From positions 10,803,426 through 10,867,425 of the forward strand of contig JAJEKV010000036.1 in NCBI GenBank assembly GCA_021234155.1: DNA of 64,000 nucleotides. The letters run 5' to 3'. The number at the start of each line of letters is the position of its first letter. Position 1 is the stretch's first letter. This DNA comes from Isoetes taiwanensis. Taxonomy: Eukaryota > Streptophyta > Lycopodiopsida > Isoetales > Isoetaceae. Position numbers and translations under genes: made by a program. This document shows, in pieces, positions 9,071 through 20,291 of this stretch. The notes beneath the pieces are model-generated. The model worked only from the letters and a program-made list of their open reading frames with translations, searched no databases and was not told where the DNA came from.

Positions 9071-10134
9071 TTACCGCCGAACATCGAATAGAGACCACTC
9101 GCTCTCCGCTCTCAGACTTTTGAACAGCTGATTATCCTTATGAATGTTCAAGTCTATGACAACGGAATGAGTGCCATCATTGTCATCTTGTTCGACAGGA
9201 ATCGGACGATACTTTCTTCCTTCACGGACATTTCGCCATCTCCTATACTTAAAAGTGACATCTGAGTTTGCTTCCTAATGCAATATCTGAACCGAACCGT
9301 GTCTCGACTTATCCCGCATTGATTCACATTCATTCCATCCATCGTGAAGTCGAGCACTCCAACCTTCAAGAAATACACTATCTAAAAACTATCCGCCCGA
9401 TTTGTTGAACTGTAAACATCTTCAAGGTCTTCTTTACATTGTCGGCGCTCTTGAATATGGCAATGAACAGATCAATTCCTAAATTTATCTTCACATGCCC
9501 GTAGACTCCTCCCTTCTCCTTCAATGCCGTGAACATTTCCAATAAGATAGAAGTGGCATCCGAGAGGCCCGCGAGATAAATCGAGCAAAGTTTGGGCAAT
9601 GGAAGCTCAGTTAGCTTGGATCTTCGTGGAGAGTATTCATACCTCCAGAACCATATACCCCTTTCTCTGAGCTGTACTGGTGTGCTACCTTCAAACAACA
9701 AGCAGCCCATATCTTGGTGAAAGCAATGGAAAACACTGCTTATCGAGTGTGAAGAGACAGTGTTCTCCACATCAGATATACACAAACCTGAGAGAATAGG
9801 AATGAACTGGATAAGTAACTGAACTAATTTGAATATGAATTGCATAGAATTACATACTCACAATTTGCTTCTAACCGTGGGAAAGTTCGTCGCTTGCTTA
9901 TTTTTTCTTTTGCCATATCTGTTGGAGTGTATACATGCCTTACTTGTACAAATATCTCTTTGCCTGATCGAAATCCGACCACCAAAGCCTTCCAATGTGC
10001 AGAAACATCATTTCTCCTGCATCTTTTGACTCGCCATTCACCTCGTGATTGCGGGGTTGGAGTGTAACAAAGCTCCCGGTCGACACCACGAAGCTTTCAA
10101 ACTCATTTTCGACTGTGATAGAGCTTATAGCCAT
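9071..10134 (-). CDS. BAH-domain chromatin protein with unrecognised C-terminus (frameshifted)
   Basis: The start is the ATG at 10132-10134, just below a promoter-like segment. The first roughly 110 residues read as a BAH domain: SFVVSTGSFVTLQP at the first strand, then IGRLWWSDF, then EIFVQVRHVYTPTDM (the typical V-R-x-x-Y-x-P-x-D block), then ANCLCISDVENTVSSHSI (the typical LSDxxDTVPxxxI block). One base shift at a CAGG near 9955 joins the first two parts. An intron at 9788-9861 (GTGAGT...CTCAG) has matching phase on both sides. The C-terminal 230 residues are unrecognised; the frame breaks near 9390 but is intact in copy A. BAH domains bind nucleosomes or histone tails, as in ORC1 and silencing proteins. 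Its neighbours encode an H3-like histone and an acidic protein, consistent with a joint chromatin role. Confidence 0.65.
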
Positions 10135-10149
10135 CTAGTCAAAGAATTC

Positions 10150-10520
10150 AAATCAGAATGTGGAGCGGAATCGAAATACTAGGAAAGGCTACGCGATTTT
10201 ACCTTGATCGAAGTTTTTCTGTGGTCGAAACTCCCTTTAGCGCAGGTCGAAGCAGTTCCCGAGTGAACCGAAGCTCCCTTGACGCGAGCAATCGATCTTC
10301 GCGCAAACTCTGTTGTGGAAAACACCTGAGCGGGAATTGAGGGCGGGAACTAACGGTTATAATTGCCACGTGTGTAATCTGACACCCGAAGCTAGAGGCA
10401 CGGATATTACCGAAGCTACGTGCAGTCGACACCTGGAAAGGCGAAACCAAGGCTCGGTAAAAAAGTTCTGTACAAGCTCGGCTCCCCATTGGCCGCGAGC
10501 TCTTTGACGTGGCATCGAGT
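10150..10520 (-). promoter_or_regulatory. Promoter region of the BAH gene with cell-cycle-type sites
   Basis: This GC-richer segment lies directly upstream of the BAH gene start. It contains two E2F-like sites, GAGCGGGAATT (10329-10337 region) and GGGCGGGAAC (10341-10350). They are followed at once by CTAACGGTTA (10350-10359), which fits the plant MSA element recognised by three-repeat MYB factors at G2/M. A G-box core CCACGTGT lies at 10367-10374, a CCAAT-type box CCCATTGG near 10485 and TGACGTGG near 10506. Together these suggest S or G2/M expression, as for histone and mitotic genes. Activity is inferred. Confidence 0.55.
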
Positions 10521-10548
10521 AAGGGCCCTTATTTGATCTCAAAAAAAC

Positions 10549-11739
10549 TCTAATGCATCATAACATAACATGTGTAACAACAACAAATAACAGCAACAAA
10601 AGGGGAATCCTACCCAAGGCTCAGACTCATGGGGGCTCGACTGACGGCTTGGGTCTCCAGAAGTCAATGCAGACCGAATTCATGGCAAATGGATTGGGCT
10701 GGCATAAGAACATGGCAATTGGGTAGTCCACTCCATCCGCTCCTCTCGTGCACACTTTGCAGAGTAGGTTAAAAAGTCTTGGGACCGGACCGTAGCCTGC
10801 CGGGTGCATAGCCAAAAGGGCTACTGCTAGGTTGCATCTCTCCAGTCCCGATGAGGCAGGAGGAGAGTCACCTCCTTTCCAGAGGCATGCATACCCATCA
10901 CAGGCAGCTAGAGGGCCACTACCCGTATTCGGCTTGAACCCATTGAAGGTGACGCATCACCCCAAGAGGTGTCGAGCTCATGCCTTGCCCACACGCAGTG
11001 GCAAACCATTAAGCCTAGCCCGCTTAGATCCCTGGTAGGCTTTACACACCAGAGGGATCAATCAGTAATGGGACAAGTCCCCCTTATTCCACCGGTCGCC
11101 CCGCCACCCACAACCAGGCGGGCTCTTGTACACACGGGCCGCATTAATTGGGAATTAATGAGGTTATCTATGATCATCTGCTACTGAAGGCTTCAGGGTC
11201 TCTACCCCCCTTCCCACGTACACAAGAGAGCATAGAATGGAACATCATCATCATCAAAGAATTGAAATACTGAATAAGATCTAGTCTATCTTACCTAAAC
11301 ATACAAGGTTAGGTTACCTAATCCTTGGCTTGCTCCAACTCCTCGAATCGCGTCCATGCCTTCGTTCTTGCTGAACACGGCTGCTCCTGAGGAATCTAAT
11401 GTGCAAAGGTGGCTCAGCGACGCCTGGCAATGTGGAATGGCAGCTTGCCTTGGCGGAATGGCTCAGGGAAGCCAAAATGCGAAAATGGAAAAAAGTTTAG
11501 GGTTTTCCCTTTTATTCCTTATACATGAACTTTTAGGGTTAGGTTAGAAGGGACCAAATGGGGTATTGCGACTTGGCAAGGGGTTTAATTGCATATGTTT
11601 AATATATATGTGCAACATACGAGGTTGCCCCCTAGGCGCAACTCTTTACGGCTCTCAAGTACTTGTCGTGGTGACATGTACGTGTGACGTGGCAGTATAA
11701 TATACGTATTCGGACCGTATGTTATGCTGGAACGTCACA
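10549..11739 (-). repeat. 3' LTR of the Gypsy element (distally truncated)
   Basis: This matches 19744-19979 plus 21579-22635 in direct orientation. On the minus strand it begins TGTGACGTTCC at 11739. The roughly 210 bp at the other end, present at 19534-19744, are missing. It also serves as the empty-site reference for the Copia insertion, because it reads straight through GGGACCGGACCGTAG. Confidence 0.85.
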
Positions 11740-11757
11740 ATCTCCCCACCTTGAATT
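11740..11757 (-). other. Polypurine tract
   Basis: On the minus strand the purine-rich run AAGGTGGGGAGAT directly precedes the TGTGACG start of the 3' LTR, as expected for plus-strand priming. Confidence 0.7.
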
Positions 11758-12960
11758 GATGTTGTCCTCAGCATCACGCGTCTCCCCACCTTGGAAACCT
11801 GCATAGCCTGCAATACATTTGATGCATATAATTTTAGAACACAATTACCCCAAGGTAATATTTAGGTTTAATTTTTATAATCACATCACTTGTTCTTTTA
11901 CAACACAATTACCCCAAGGTAATATTTAGGTTTAATTTTTATAATCACATCACTTGTTCTATAACATACTATAGTGATCTTTCAACCCTTACATTATCAT
12001 TTAACATTCACAAAATTTTATGGTTTGCACACTTATTATTAACACAGTTTAAAATTCTATAATTTAAAGTGCATATGGTCTCTTTGCAACACATTATGAC
12101 AAACAAATATGTGTTGCAAGTCTTCGCAGTGCGACCCTCCTGTCCCTTAGATCATTCTATTGGTCTGCCGGTCCAACACTACGTTAATACACATTTATTT
12201 ATTATAAGGATGGTTATTAGGGAACCACCCTTTTAATTACAATTAATTTAACCACATGGATGCAAGACTAATCTCCCGGCGCAGGAAGAGGATGCTTCTT
12301 CCATCGTGGCCGTGGAGACAGCGCCCTATAATGCCTAGGATGATGTCTAATGCCTACTCCTCTCGTCGCCCTTGGCGTGGAGGCTGGCTTCCTCCCCGAA
12401 GTGGGCGTAGACTAGAGGTGCTTTCCTATCGATGCATGATCCTATATGATCCTATATCGATGCAGGTCCGACACTACGTCAGTATACATTTAATTATTTT
12501 AAAGTTGGTTGTTAGGGAACCACCCATTAATTACAATTTATATGGAAGCAAAGCTAATCTCCCGGCGTAGGAAGATTATGTTTCTTCCATCTTGGCCGTG
12601 GAGACAGCCCCCTATCATGCCTAAGATGATCATTCATGCCTATACCTTTAGTTGCCTTTGGCGTGAAGGGTGGCATCCTTCCCGTATTTGGGTGTGAAGG
12701 ATGGCGTCATTCCCGTAGTAGGCATTGACTAGAGGTGCTTTCCTATCAATGCATGCCTGAATGACCTCTTATCTCTCAAGCTCGTCTACTTCCGTGGCAT
12801 CAGAAGTAGACATTTAATCTACCTTCCACTCACCTATCGGTTCGGTGTTAACTACTTCGGTGACGAGTCGACCCTTGCATTGCTCCATGAGTTGTGGGTA
12901 CTGCTTCTCAAGATCTATTTGTAGTACCCACATAGCGTCTTCCACTGATAAGTGTCCATT
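11758..12960. repeat. Gene-free stretch with two tandem duplications
   Basis: A 64-bp unit beginning ACACAATTACCCCAAGG occurs at 11839 and again at 11903. A unit of about 305 bp starts near 12167 and again near 12470; both copies contain AATCTCCCGGCG and GCCGTGGAGACAGC. The part from about 12780 to 12960 on the minus strand could be the decayed chromodomain-like end of the Gypsy polyprotein. Confidence 0.7.
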
Positions 12961-12963
12961 TCA

Positions 12964-13296
12964 CTAGGTATTGTTGAATTGAGATCTTCTTGTCTTCTTA
13001 TAGGATCTGTCAAGAAGAACCTCTGGAACAATCTCAAGTTGATTGTCCATCATTTCCAGTAACTCTGGTGTCTCCAATACTTTCTCTGGATTAGGAATGT
13101 GCCTCTTTAGGAGACTTACATGGAAAACTCTATGGATCTTCAAGTGTGCTGGCAAGTCCAACTTATAGGATTGGTTACCTACTCTTTTGGTTATCCTGAG
13201 TGGTCCAGCCCACCTTGGAGCAAGCTTCTTGCAATTGTCGATGCAGAGCTTCAGCCAAACTTTGTCCCCTAATCGCTGATGCAGAGCTTCAGCCAA
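12964..13296 (-). pseudogene. Ty3/Gypsy integrase C-terminal segment
   Basis: The 110-residue frame contains GDKVWL, LAPRWAGPLRITKRVG and IHRVFHVSLLKRH, the hallmark of the integrase C-terminal GPY/F-type module in plant Gypsy elements. The rest of integrase, RNase H and reverse transcriptase are not readable upstream. A 35-bp direct duplication near 13235-13310 repeats the CAGAGCTTCAGCCAAACTTT segment. Confidence 0.85.
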
Positions 13297-16200
13297 ACTT
13301 TGTCCCCTAATCGCCGATGCAGAGCTTCTTCTGCCAGCTTCTTGCTTCTAGAAGATATCCTCGTACTTCCTCCACCAACTGTTGCATGTCGACTAGCATC
13401 TGTTAACGTCTAAAATAAGCATTACAGTCTTGGACCCCTGCATGATCCCTGCTGGACTTCCCTTAATGCATGCAATTATATTAATTACCTTACGGTAATA
13501 CTTTTATATTAACATTATAGTAGTATTGGATATATTGCTTCCAATAGTATTATATTTAACTAACTGTTATATGATAACTTTACGGCCTTTAAGATATGTC
13601 ATCATACAATTATCGAGGCAATACTTATTTTGAAAAGTATTTTAGTTATTTATCATATGGCTAGGGTTTATATCATCGAATCCAAGTGTTGAGCGTGTGA
13701 CTCTCACTCGCTACTTGGTTGGTGATGTATCAACCTTACATGTATATACTTTATAGTTGCTATACTTATGAAAAGATAGACAAATTCTTATTATATTTGT
13801 CAGGACCCTATGAAGGTTTACTTAAATGCCTTTGGAAGGAATTACATCCTTGCGAAGATTTAACTAAGATTTTATGTAATTATTATCTTATTTTATCTCA
13901 ATACTAAGATATCTACACAAGACAAAACTATCTATGCAGTTATTAAGAATTTATCAACAAGACATTAAAGCTTATGATACATGCCCTCATAGAGTGCTAT
14001 CGATGCCCTGCATAATAGTATACTTAAGATTATATAATTTATGTGGTTATAAGGGGTTCACAACCCTGAATAATTTAATTAAGGGCTAGGCTACTAGCTC
14101 ATTCCTAGGTGTGAATGCTTTCTCCATGATGCATCTATCTACACTTAGATGCAAAGCCTCTCCCGACCTTGATTGTCGCACCCACTAAGGCTAGAATACA
14201 TCTCCCCATTGAGCCGGTGTCGACTAATTTGGAGACGACTTGGTCATTGCATTGCTTCCATTGATTCGCTCCCCCACTTTGGTGCAGTTGGCTACCGCGT
14301 CAATCTTGCATGCTGAAGGACACATGGACATTAAGCATCTATCCATCTTATGCTCTATCTGCTTTGGCTACTTGCGGAACAAACTCTATTCTAAGGGTCG
14401 ATTAATTTGATGGCGATTCAACCCCTAAGATGTAGGTAGGTTCAGTCCTAAGATTCAGCCCCAACTTTCTTCATAAGAAAATGGTCCTACACTTCAATGT
14501 ATCATATCCCCTCAATTGATGTTGTCATAACATCTCAGCTATTCTATCTACCTTAAGAGGTTATATGATTCTATCTAATGCATTAATTCACTAGCCTTAG
14601 CTAACATATTTAACCGTCTATGATGGGTGCAACCATCATGTTTAACATATCTATCCCTAAGCGATGAGTTATTGAATTATTTAGAACAATTCTAAACTGC
14701 ATTTTATCATCATGACAATTCCATTTGTCTCAAAAGACTATGTGATTAACATACTTCTTATTTTTAGATGTACCTTTCATGTATTATTCACAATTTTATA
14801 TTCTAGATATCCCCCTTTCTTAGTTATTTACTCTCTTGGGATATTCCTTTCAATTGAATTGATGTCATCATAACAAGTTGGTCGGACTTGTTAGATTACT
14901 TCTTTTCATTCGATTGGATTATTCCTTGGAGGTACTAGCTTTATACATGGTCAACAATTATCCTAGTAATGATTCCTTCTTAGCGAGGTGATCAATCTCA
15001 CCAAGTGGTTTCAATATGTTAGATGTCTGTTAACAATCGTGTATAACTTTAGTTACTCCTATGCATTTCCTTCCCAATCGTTGACGCTTAGCTCAACTTG
15101 GGGCAATCCTTTCACGAGAACATCTGGAAATGCCTTCCAATCCCATTTGGATGACGTCATCCATAAGCCTATCATATTCGACTATATGATCGTAGCTCCT
15201 CAATCTTGCTAGCAGCTCATCCACTCGCTGCCTCCTTGAGGGTAACGTTCTTCGAGTTGCTCGAGACTCCGGGCTCCTCCTCGATGTAGAAGTCAACTTT
15301 CTTCATAAGAGACTTCCCATTGCTGGTGGTTTTGATGGCATGGTTGACCACTTGAACCCTATTATGTTACTTCCCAAAAGCTTGAAGGTGGTTTCATTGA
15401 CAAACATCCTCCACGTTGAATTCTTCATCTCGACGGCGAAAGGATGCCTCTGGATTCGATATTGTTGTGCCAACTCCATCCTTCGAGTCCTATAGCATGT
15501 TGACAGACAAGTGTTGAGGATGTTGCTCGCTTCACGCCTTCCAATTGTCTGACATCTCTTTTCTTTGATCTGTTACATTGTGAGAGGGAAGGAATAACAA
15601 GGGAAATTATGCATGCGAGGCATATAGCTTACACTATTATGATTACAAATACTATTAAAGCTATTAGGTCCCCTTGGTGTCTCCCCTCGAGGTGCACACG
15701 TACTCCATGGCATTGTTGTCGATGTTCCTCCTAGTGCGCTGGTGTTGAAGATCTATATCCTCTTATTTGTACGTCAGCTCGTGCTCGATTGGTAGACTCT
15801 TTGATATGTTTGAGCTCTCCAACGTCTATTGGCTGCGGCACAACTTGCTTCTGCTTCACATGCTAACTAAGGATGTGACGGTCGTTGATGCTTCGGCGTT
15901 CCTGTGGCTAGACTCGTAAGGAGTTGTTCTCTTCATCAGTTGCCTTTCGAATCGTCGATCCTTGGGTTCGCGAAGTTGCATGCGAGTTGTCGTAGCTTGG
16001 TGAGGTTTCTAGCTGATTCGTCTATTCTTTGGCTCGGTTCTCCTAGTCGCTTCTCCATCGAGCTTCTCATCTTACCTGTTTGATCTCCTCAATGTGATGT
16101 CTTAGACGTTGTCATGTTCTACGGTGCTATGCTGCCTTCTGGTCTTGTGGTAATTTCTAGTTGCACTTGATGACGCTCCACAGTTTTGAACCTCATGTTG

Positions 16201-17300
16201 ATTGCTAGCACTTCTCCATCCTCCTGTTTGTGGCCTTTGTCCCTCAATACATGTGCATCTTTCTGGCGAGTAAAGCCTCATGACTCTCCTCCGTGATCAG
16301 TTTGCTGTCGGGGATGATGTATCCTTATATCTGCGTAGCTGACCCTTGAGTTGAAGAACTTACTGCCCTAGATCTACTCTTGTCCTTGAATAGGCTGGCT
16401 ATTGTCTTGAACTCTCTTTTTGCGGAAGGTGCTTTAGTTATTATCCTTGTCATTAAGGTGTTGAATGCTTCTATCTTGGGCGTTGAGGTCCCTCGTGTTA
16501 AAGATAACTTTGGCTTCTTGTCTTCTAATTGTTGGTAGGAGTACTTGATGAAGCCGTCACTTAGTTGTTGATTGAGCATAGTCATAACCCGTCGTTGTGA
16601 AGCCTTTCTTAAGTGTATCTCCATCTGGCATGCATGTTACAAACCATATAAGGCAGGATTATGGTCGTCGAGAGGTTGCCTCCTCAATTAGCTCGTTGAT
16701 GTGGGGTCGTCCCGAAGAATTCCTCGACGTCTGTCGGCTTGAGGTCATGGCCGCAGTTTTTGAAGATGTCTGGTCGTTCCTCCTTCTGTTGTTGAGGACA
16801 CTCATGTCATTAGTGTTGCTCCTGCCACAAGAGGTAGAGTTGCATCCCAAAGATGTCGTCGTGCAAGCCTAGATAGTGCAGCGTTAAGGATCTTGACATG
16901 ACTGGCGTTATCTCTCATCTTGACATTGTGTTGGACGAGCGATCTTCTACTTGAGGCTGCTTCTCGAAGTGTCTGGAGTCGAAGCTTGGCTTGGGCTCTG
17001 GTCGTCTCTCTCTTATACTTGCTCTTCCATTCGAACACTTGCTCTTGGCTATAGCTGTGATTCTTTGCTTCATCCTTTGGCAGTCAAAGCGATGGAGTTT
17101 TTGATGCGAACACTAAACCCTAAGACATGCCCTAATTTTGTACTATGTGTGAGCATCCGATACTTATGATAGACATATATATATAATTATATTGGGATTT
17201 TAATTCATCCACTTTTTTAATTTATAGAAGAGGCTATGCTTAAATGTTTATACTTCTTTAGGATTTCCCTCCTCCAATCGCGTTTGATTCTTCGGTTTTG
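13297..17300. other. Internal region of Gypsy element, no intact gene
   Basis: About 4 kb with no long frame. The part at 13395-14990 is AT-rich and unlike its flanks; it begins TGTTAACGTC and may be a separate insertion, but I cannot find its other end. Minus-strand fragments at 15093-15296, 16325-16624 and 16802-17038 have plausible gag-like composition (basic, charged) but no recognised motif. Confidence 0.4.
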
Positions 17301-17309
17301 TCGCATATT

Positions 17310-17795
17310 CCTCGTTCTACGTGCGCCCTGGGCATTTCCAAAACTTTTGAGAATGCTTCTCGCGCACTGTGTGAGTGGTGGACCCATGTTGACCTAGCTA
17401 GATGCATAATTGAAGTAATCTGATAGCTCAGGGTAGCTTAGAGCTTGAATTTAAGCTAGGAATGTATGTTCTAACACTAAGAAACTGTTTATAGAACTAA
17501 AGTTAAAGCAAAACAGGAGTGACTACTCACAGAGTGTGCCAAGAGCATTTCCAAAAGTTTTGAGAATGGCTCTCGTGCACTGTGTGAGTGTTGGGCCACT
17601 GATCTATGTCTAGACTTGTCCCAATGTAGAAACTAAGGGCACATACCACTTTAACTCTGCGAAATAAGTAGGATTTGGCCTTCATATCAATTTTTTAGAG
17701 TCATCTAGGACCTAAACAGGTGGTGACCACTCACAGAGTGCGCCCATGGCATTTCCAAAAAGTTTGAAAGTGCTTCTCGCGCATTGTGTGAGGGG
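17310..17795. repeat. Three dispersed copies of an inverted-repeat motif
   Basis: Near 17318, 17527 and 17730, at roughly 205-bp spacing, the same block recurs: GCATTTCCAAAA...TTTGAGAATGCTTCT followed by GCGCACTGTGTGAG. The second and third copies begin with CTCACAGAGTG, which is nearly the reverse complement of the closing GCACTGTGTGAG, so each block could fold as a stem-loop. Confidence 0.7.
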
Positions 17796-17799
17796 TTAA

Positions 17800-19520
17800 A
17801 ACTTTGAACCTTCATAACTTGAGATATACAGCTCCAAATCACCATTTGTTGCAATAGGACCATTAAACAGTCTAGAATCCATTTATAATCTCAACTTAGA
17901 CTAAAAATATTATACTCCACCTCAAAATGACCAAAATAGCTCAAACCCTAATTTTTTTCTTCCAAACTAGGGTTTGTTTAAATAGAAGCAATAGCTTTTG
18001 GAGTACGAGGTTAAAGCCACAAAAGAGCAAGGAGCATGACTTTCTGAAGACATTGAAGACCCAAGTGACGTACTGACAAAAGAAGGGAGGAGAGTGAAAA
18101 GACAAACCCAAGAGAGGAAGCACTACGGCAAACACCTCTACAAACGAAGCGAGTAGTACAGGGCACAACTGGCTTATCAACAACCTTCATCGAATGGAAG
18201 ACATATGTTAATCATCTGCATGAAGAACCTTCTTGACTGTCAAGCACCGGACTGCCACATCCACGAGCTCACAGCAGAAAGAAGATCTCAACACCTTCAC
18301 CGACTCGACGCACGCGAGTTCAAAATGGAAGAATGCAAGGAAACATAAAGGTGCAAGAGTATGTCGAACGAGGAAGCCTAGATTAGCATCACGAGTTAGG
18401 GTTAAAGAGTATAATCTTCCTTCGAACCGACAATTCATAGCGACACAGGAGCGCAAACGAACCAGAGGAAAGACCTGTGACGATCTCGCAGCCAAGCCGC
18501 TCAAGTGGATGTCAAGCAACATCAACAAAAGGTACAACAACGCTAGACAACTGCAGAACACCCAAGTCCAGCCATGACGAGCTCCCAGCTTCCTTGCCCT
18601 AGTAAGAATACAATAATGACTTCATCAATTTCAAAAATAGGGGATCATGATGGAGGAAGGAGAGGAGACACATAACAGGGGAGGAACATCTCCGACTTGA
18701 AGGCATATATCAGCATTAGGGGCAAGATCAAGGAGGAGGATAGTCGGTACGAATAAGAGTCCCAGATCCAAAAATGCCTGCAAACCCAAAGAAGGATGAT
18801 TCCAATGCCTGAGTCAAGTAGTTCAAGACTCGAGTGGACCCGACCCAAAGGATGGAGGAGCCGACCTAGCCAACAACCACAAATCACTCAAAGGCAACTC
18901 GGAGGAGCGATGGCATGTGCAATGGAGACGACCACATTTCTAGGCATAGGGGAGGCATCTCGCAATGAAGCAAAGTCCAAGCAACAGGAGTCGCACTCAA
19001 AAATTCAACCGGCTGAGAAATGACACTGTCTACCTGACGATCGCTATCTCAGAGCTTTGAAAGCATACAAGAATGCCCGACTGCAACAACCAGTGATCGT
19101 ACTCAAACGATCAATGGCACTACACATCTTCAACCTTGTAAAGACACACGACATGTAGGAACGTTGAGCAGTCACGACACTCTACATGACAGGTAAACAC
19201 ATTAAGGAGGGGCATTTTCAACTCAAGGGTTCACATCGAGGAACGTTCTCCGCGACTTGGGATAACGACCTCGGATCACACACGAAGGTCAACTATAATC
19301 GCAACTGTGAGGGCTCACTTCCTGATGGCCATAATTTCTCAGGGTTTCTACTATTTCTTCCTAACTTAACATTATTCTACTTTATTGTTCTAAGGATTGG
19401 AATTTTTTTTTCCAATTTTCGAGGTTCATGCTTGGGATTTCAACTCCAAGACTGAAGATCTAGACTGTTAGTACTACTAGGAAAATGGCCAGTGCTCGAT
19501 CCTGGTCCTCCAAGATCAAT
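17800..19520. other. Internal region of Gypsy element near the primer site, no recognised gene
   Basis: There are scattered plus-strand frames (18233-18577, 18796-19023, 19186-19455) with charged composition but no recognised domain, and no clear gag on the minus strand. The segment may hold the decayed leader or gag region, or an older insertion. Confidence 0.35.
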
Positions 19521-19533
19521 GCTCTGATACCAC
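19521..19533 (-). other. Primer-binding site (initiator Met tRNA type)
   Basis: On the minus strand GTGGTATCAGAGC directly follows the LTR end. TGGTATCAGAGC is the usual plant LTR element primer site complementary to the 3' end of initiator Met tRNA. It fixes the element's orientation as minus. Confidence 0.85.
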
Positions 19534-19979
19534 TGTGGCGTCCCCTACTTCTAGAAGTCGGAGTTCATCTCCCTGGCAGCCAAACTGGCAGGGGCTGACG
19601 CCAATCCCAGGAGCTGGGCCAGTGAGGAAGAGTGGATGGGTCGTTTGCCCCGTCTTCCTTCGGGACTGTCCTAGCTGCAGAAGCGTAAATAAACATGAGC
19701 ACATGACATCAATACATCAACAAAGTCACCTCAAAGGGTGAACACATCATAACATAACATGTGTAACAACAACATAAATAACAGCAACAAAATGGGAATC
19801 CTATCCAAGGCTCAGACTGATGGGGGATCGACTGACGGTTTGGGTCTCCAGAAGTCAATGCAGACCGAATTCATGGCAAATGGATTGGGCTGGCATAAGA
19901 ACATGGCTATTGGGTAGTCCACTCCATCCGCCCCTCCCGTGCACACTTTGCAGAGTAGGTTGAAAAGTCTTGGGACCGG

Positions 19980-20291
19980 TGTCAAGGTTGCACCAAGAAA
20001 GGGAAAGAAGGGGATGCACATCAATATCCGAGAGCGAAGCTCCCAAAACAAAGGCAAAATGGAATTGTGTTAAACGTAAGTATGAATACAAGATATAAAA
20101 AGGGGCAGTAGATAATAACTGCTCCCGTTACCAACCACACCTAATTATGCCGTAACTAATTAAGGCAAGTGGATGTGCTAGTGTAGGTGCTGATGAAGTG
20201 CTGATTCAGCACATAGTCAGCACCTCTGTGCGGCGTGCTGTCAGTGCTGTCAAGCAGCAAGATGGTGATCTCGATATCATATATCTCGACA
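19980..20291 (-). repeat. Copia LTR, full copy
   Basis: On the minus strand it begins TGTCGAGATATATG at 20291 and ends CAACCTTGACA at 19980, giving 312 bp with TG...CA ends. The first roughly 31 bp of the same LTR also form the right end of the insertion (about 21548-21578). Confidence 0.75.

Larger units (their letters stand above)
5460..9437. repeat. Tandem multigene unit, copy B
   Basis: This is the direct repeat of 1-3957. Its parts are in the same order, and here the unit continues intact into the 5' half of the BAH gene (to 10134) and its promoter. Differences from copy A are mostly one- to three-base changes and cluster at CAG/CTG and CG sites. Both copies have frame breaks, usually at different places. 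Confidence 0.93.
10549..19533 (-). mobile_element. Decayed Ty3/Gypsy LTR retrotransposon: 3' LTR and internal region
   Basis: On the minus strand the element runs from the 5' LTR (19534-22635), through a primer-binding site, a roughly 7.8-kb internal region, and a polypurine tract to a 3' LTR (10549-11739). Only the integrase C-terminus is clearly readable. The 3' LTR has lost its distal part at 10549, where it abuts the BAH-gene promoter. Confidence 0.75.

Noticed and set aside
9930-9945. A 25-bp intron (GTAAGG...ACAG) in the BAH gene
   Set aside because: It is too short to splice, and reading through in the neighbouring frame restores the BAH motif, so a one-base shift is the better explanation.
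1-10134. Inserted large-DNA-virus segment carrying a histone gene
   Set aside because: A spliced gene structure with GT-AG introns, a plant-type promoter and direct tandem duplication fit a plant locus or element better; no viral hallmark gene is visible.
19521-19533. tRNA gene fragment
   Set aside because: Only the 12-13 bases complementary to the tRNA 3' end are present, right beside an LTR, as expected for a primer site.
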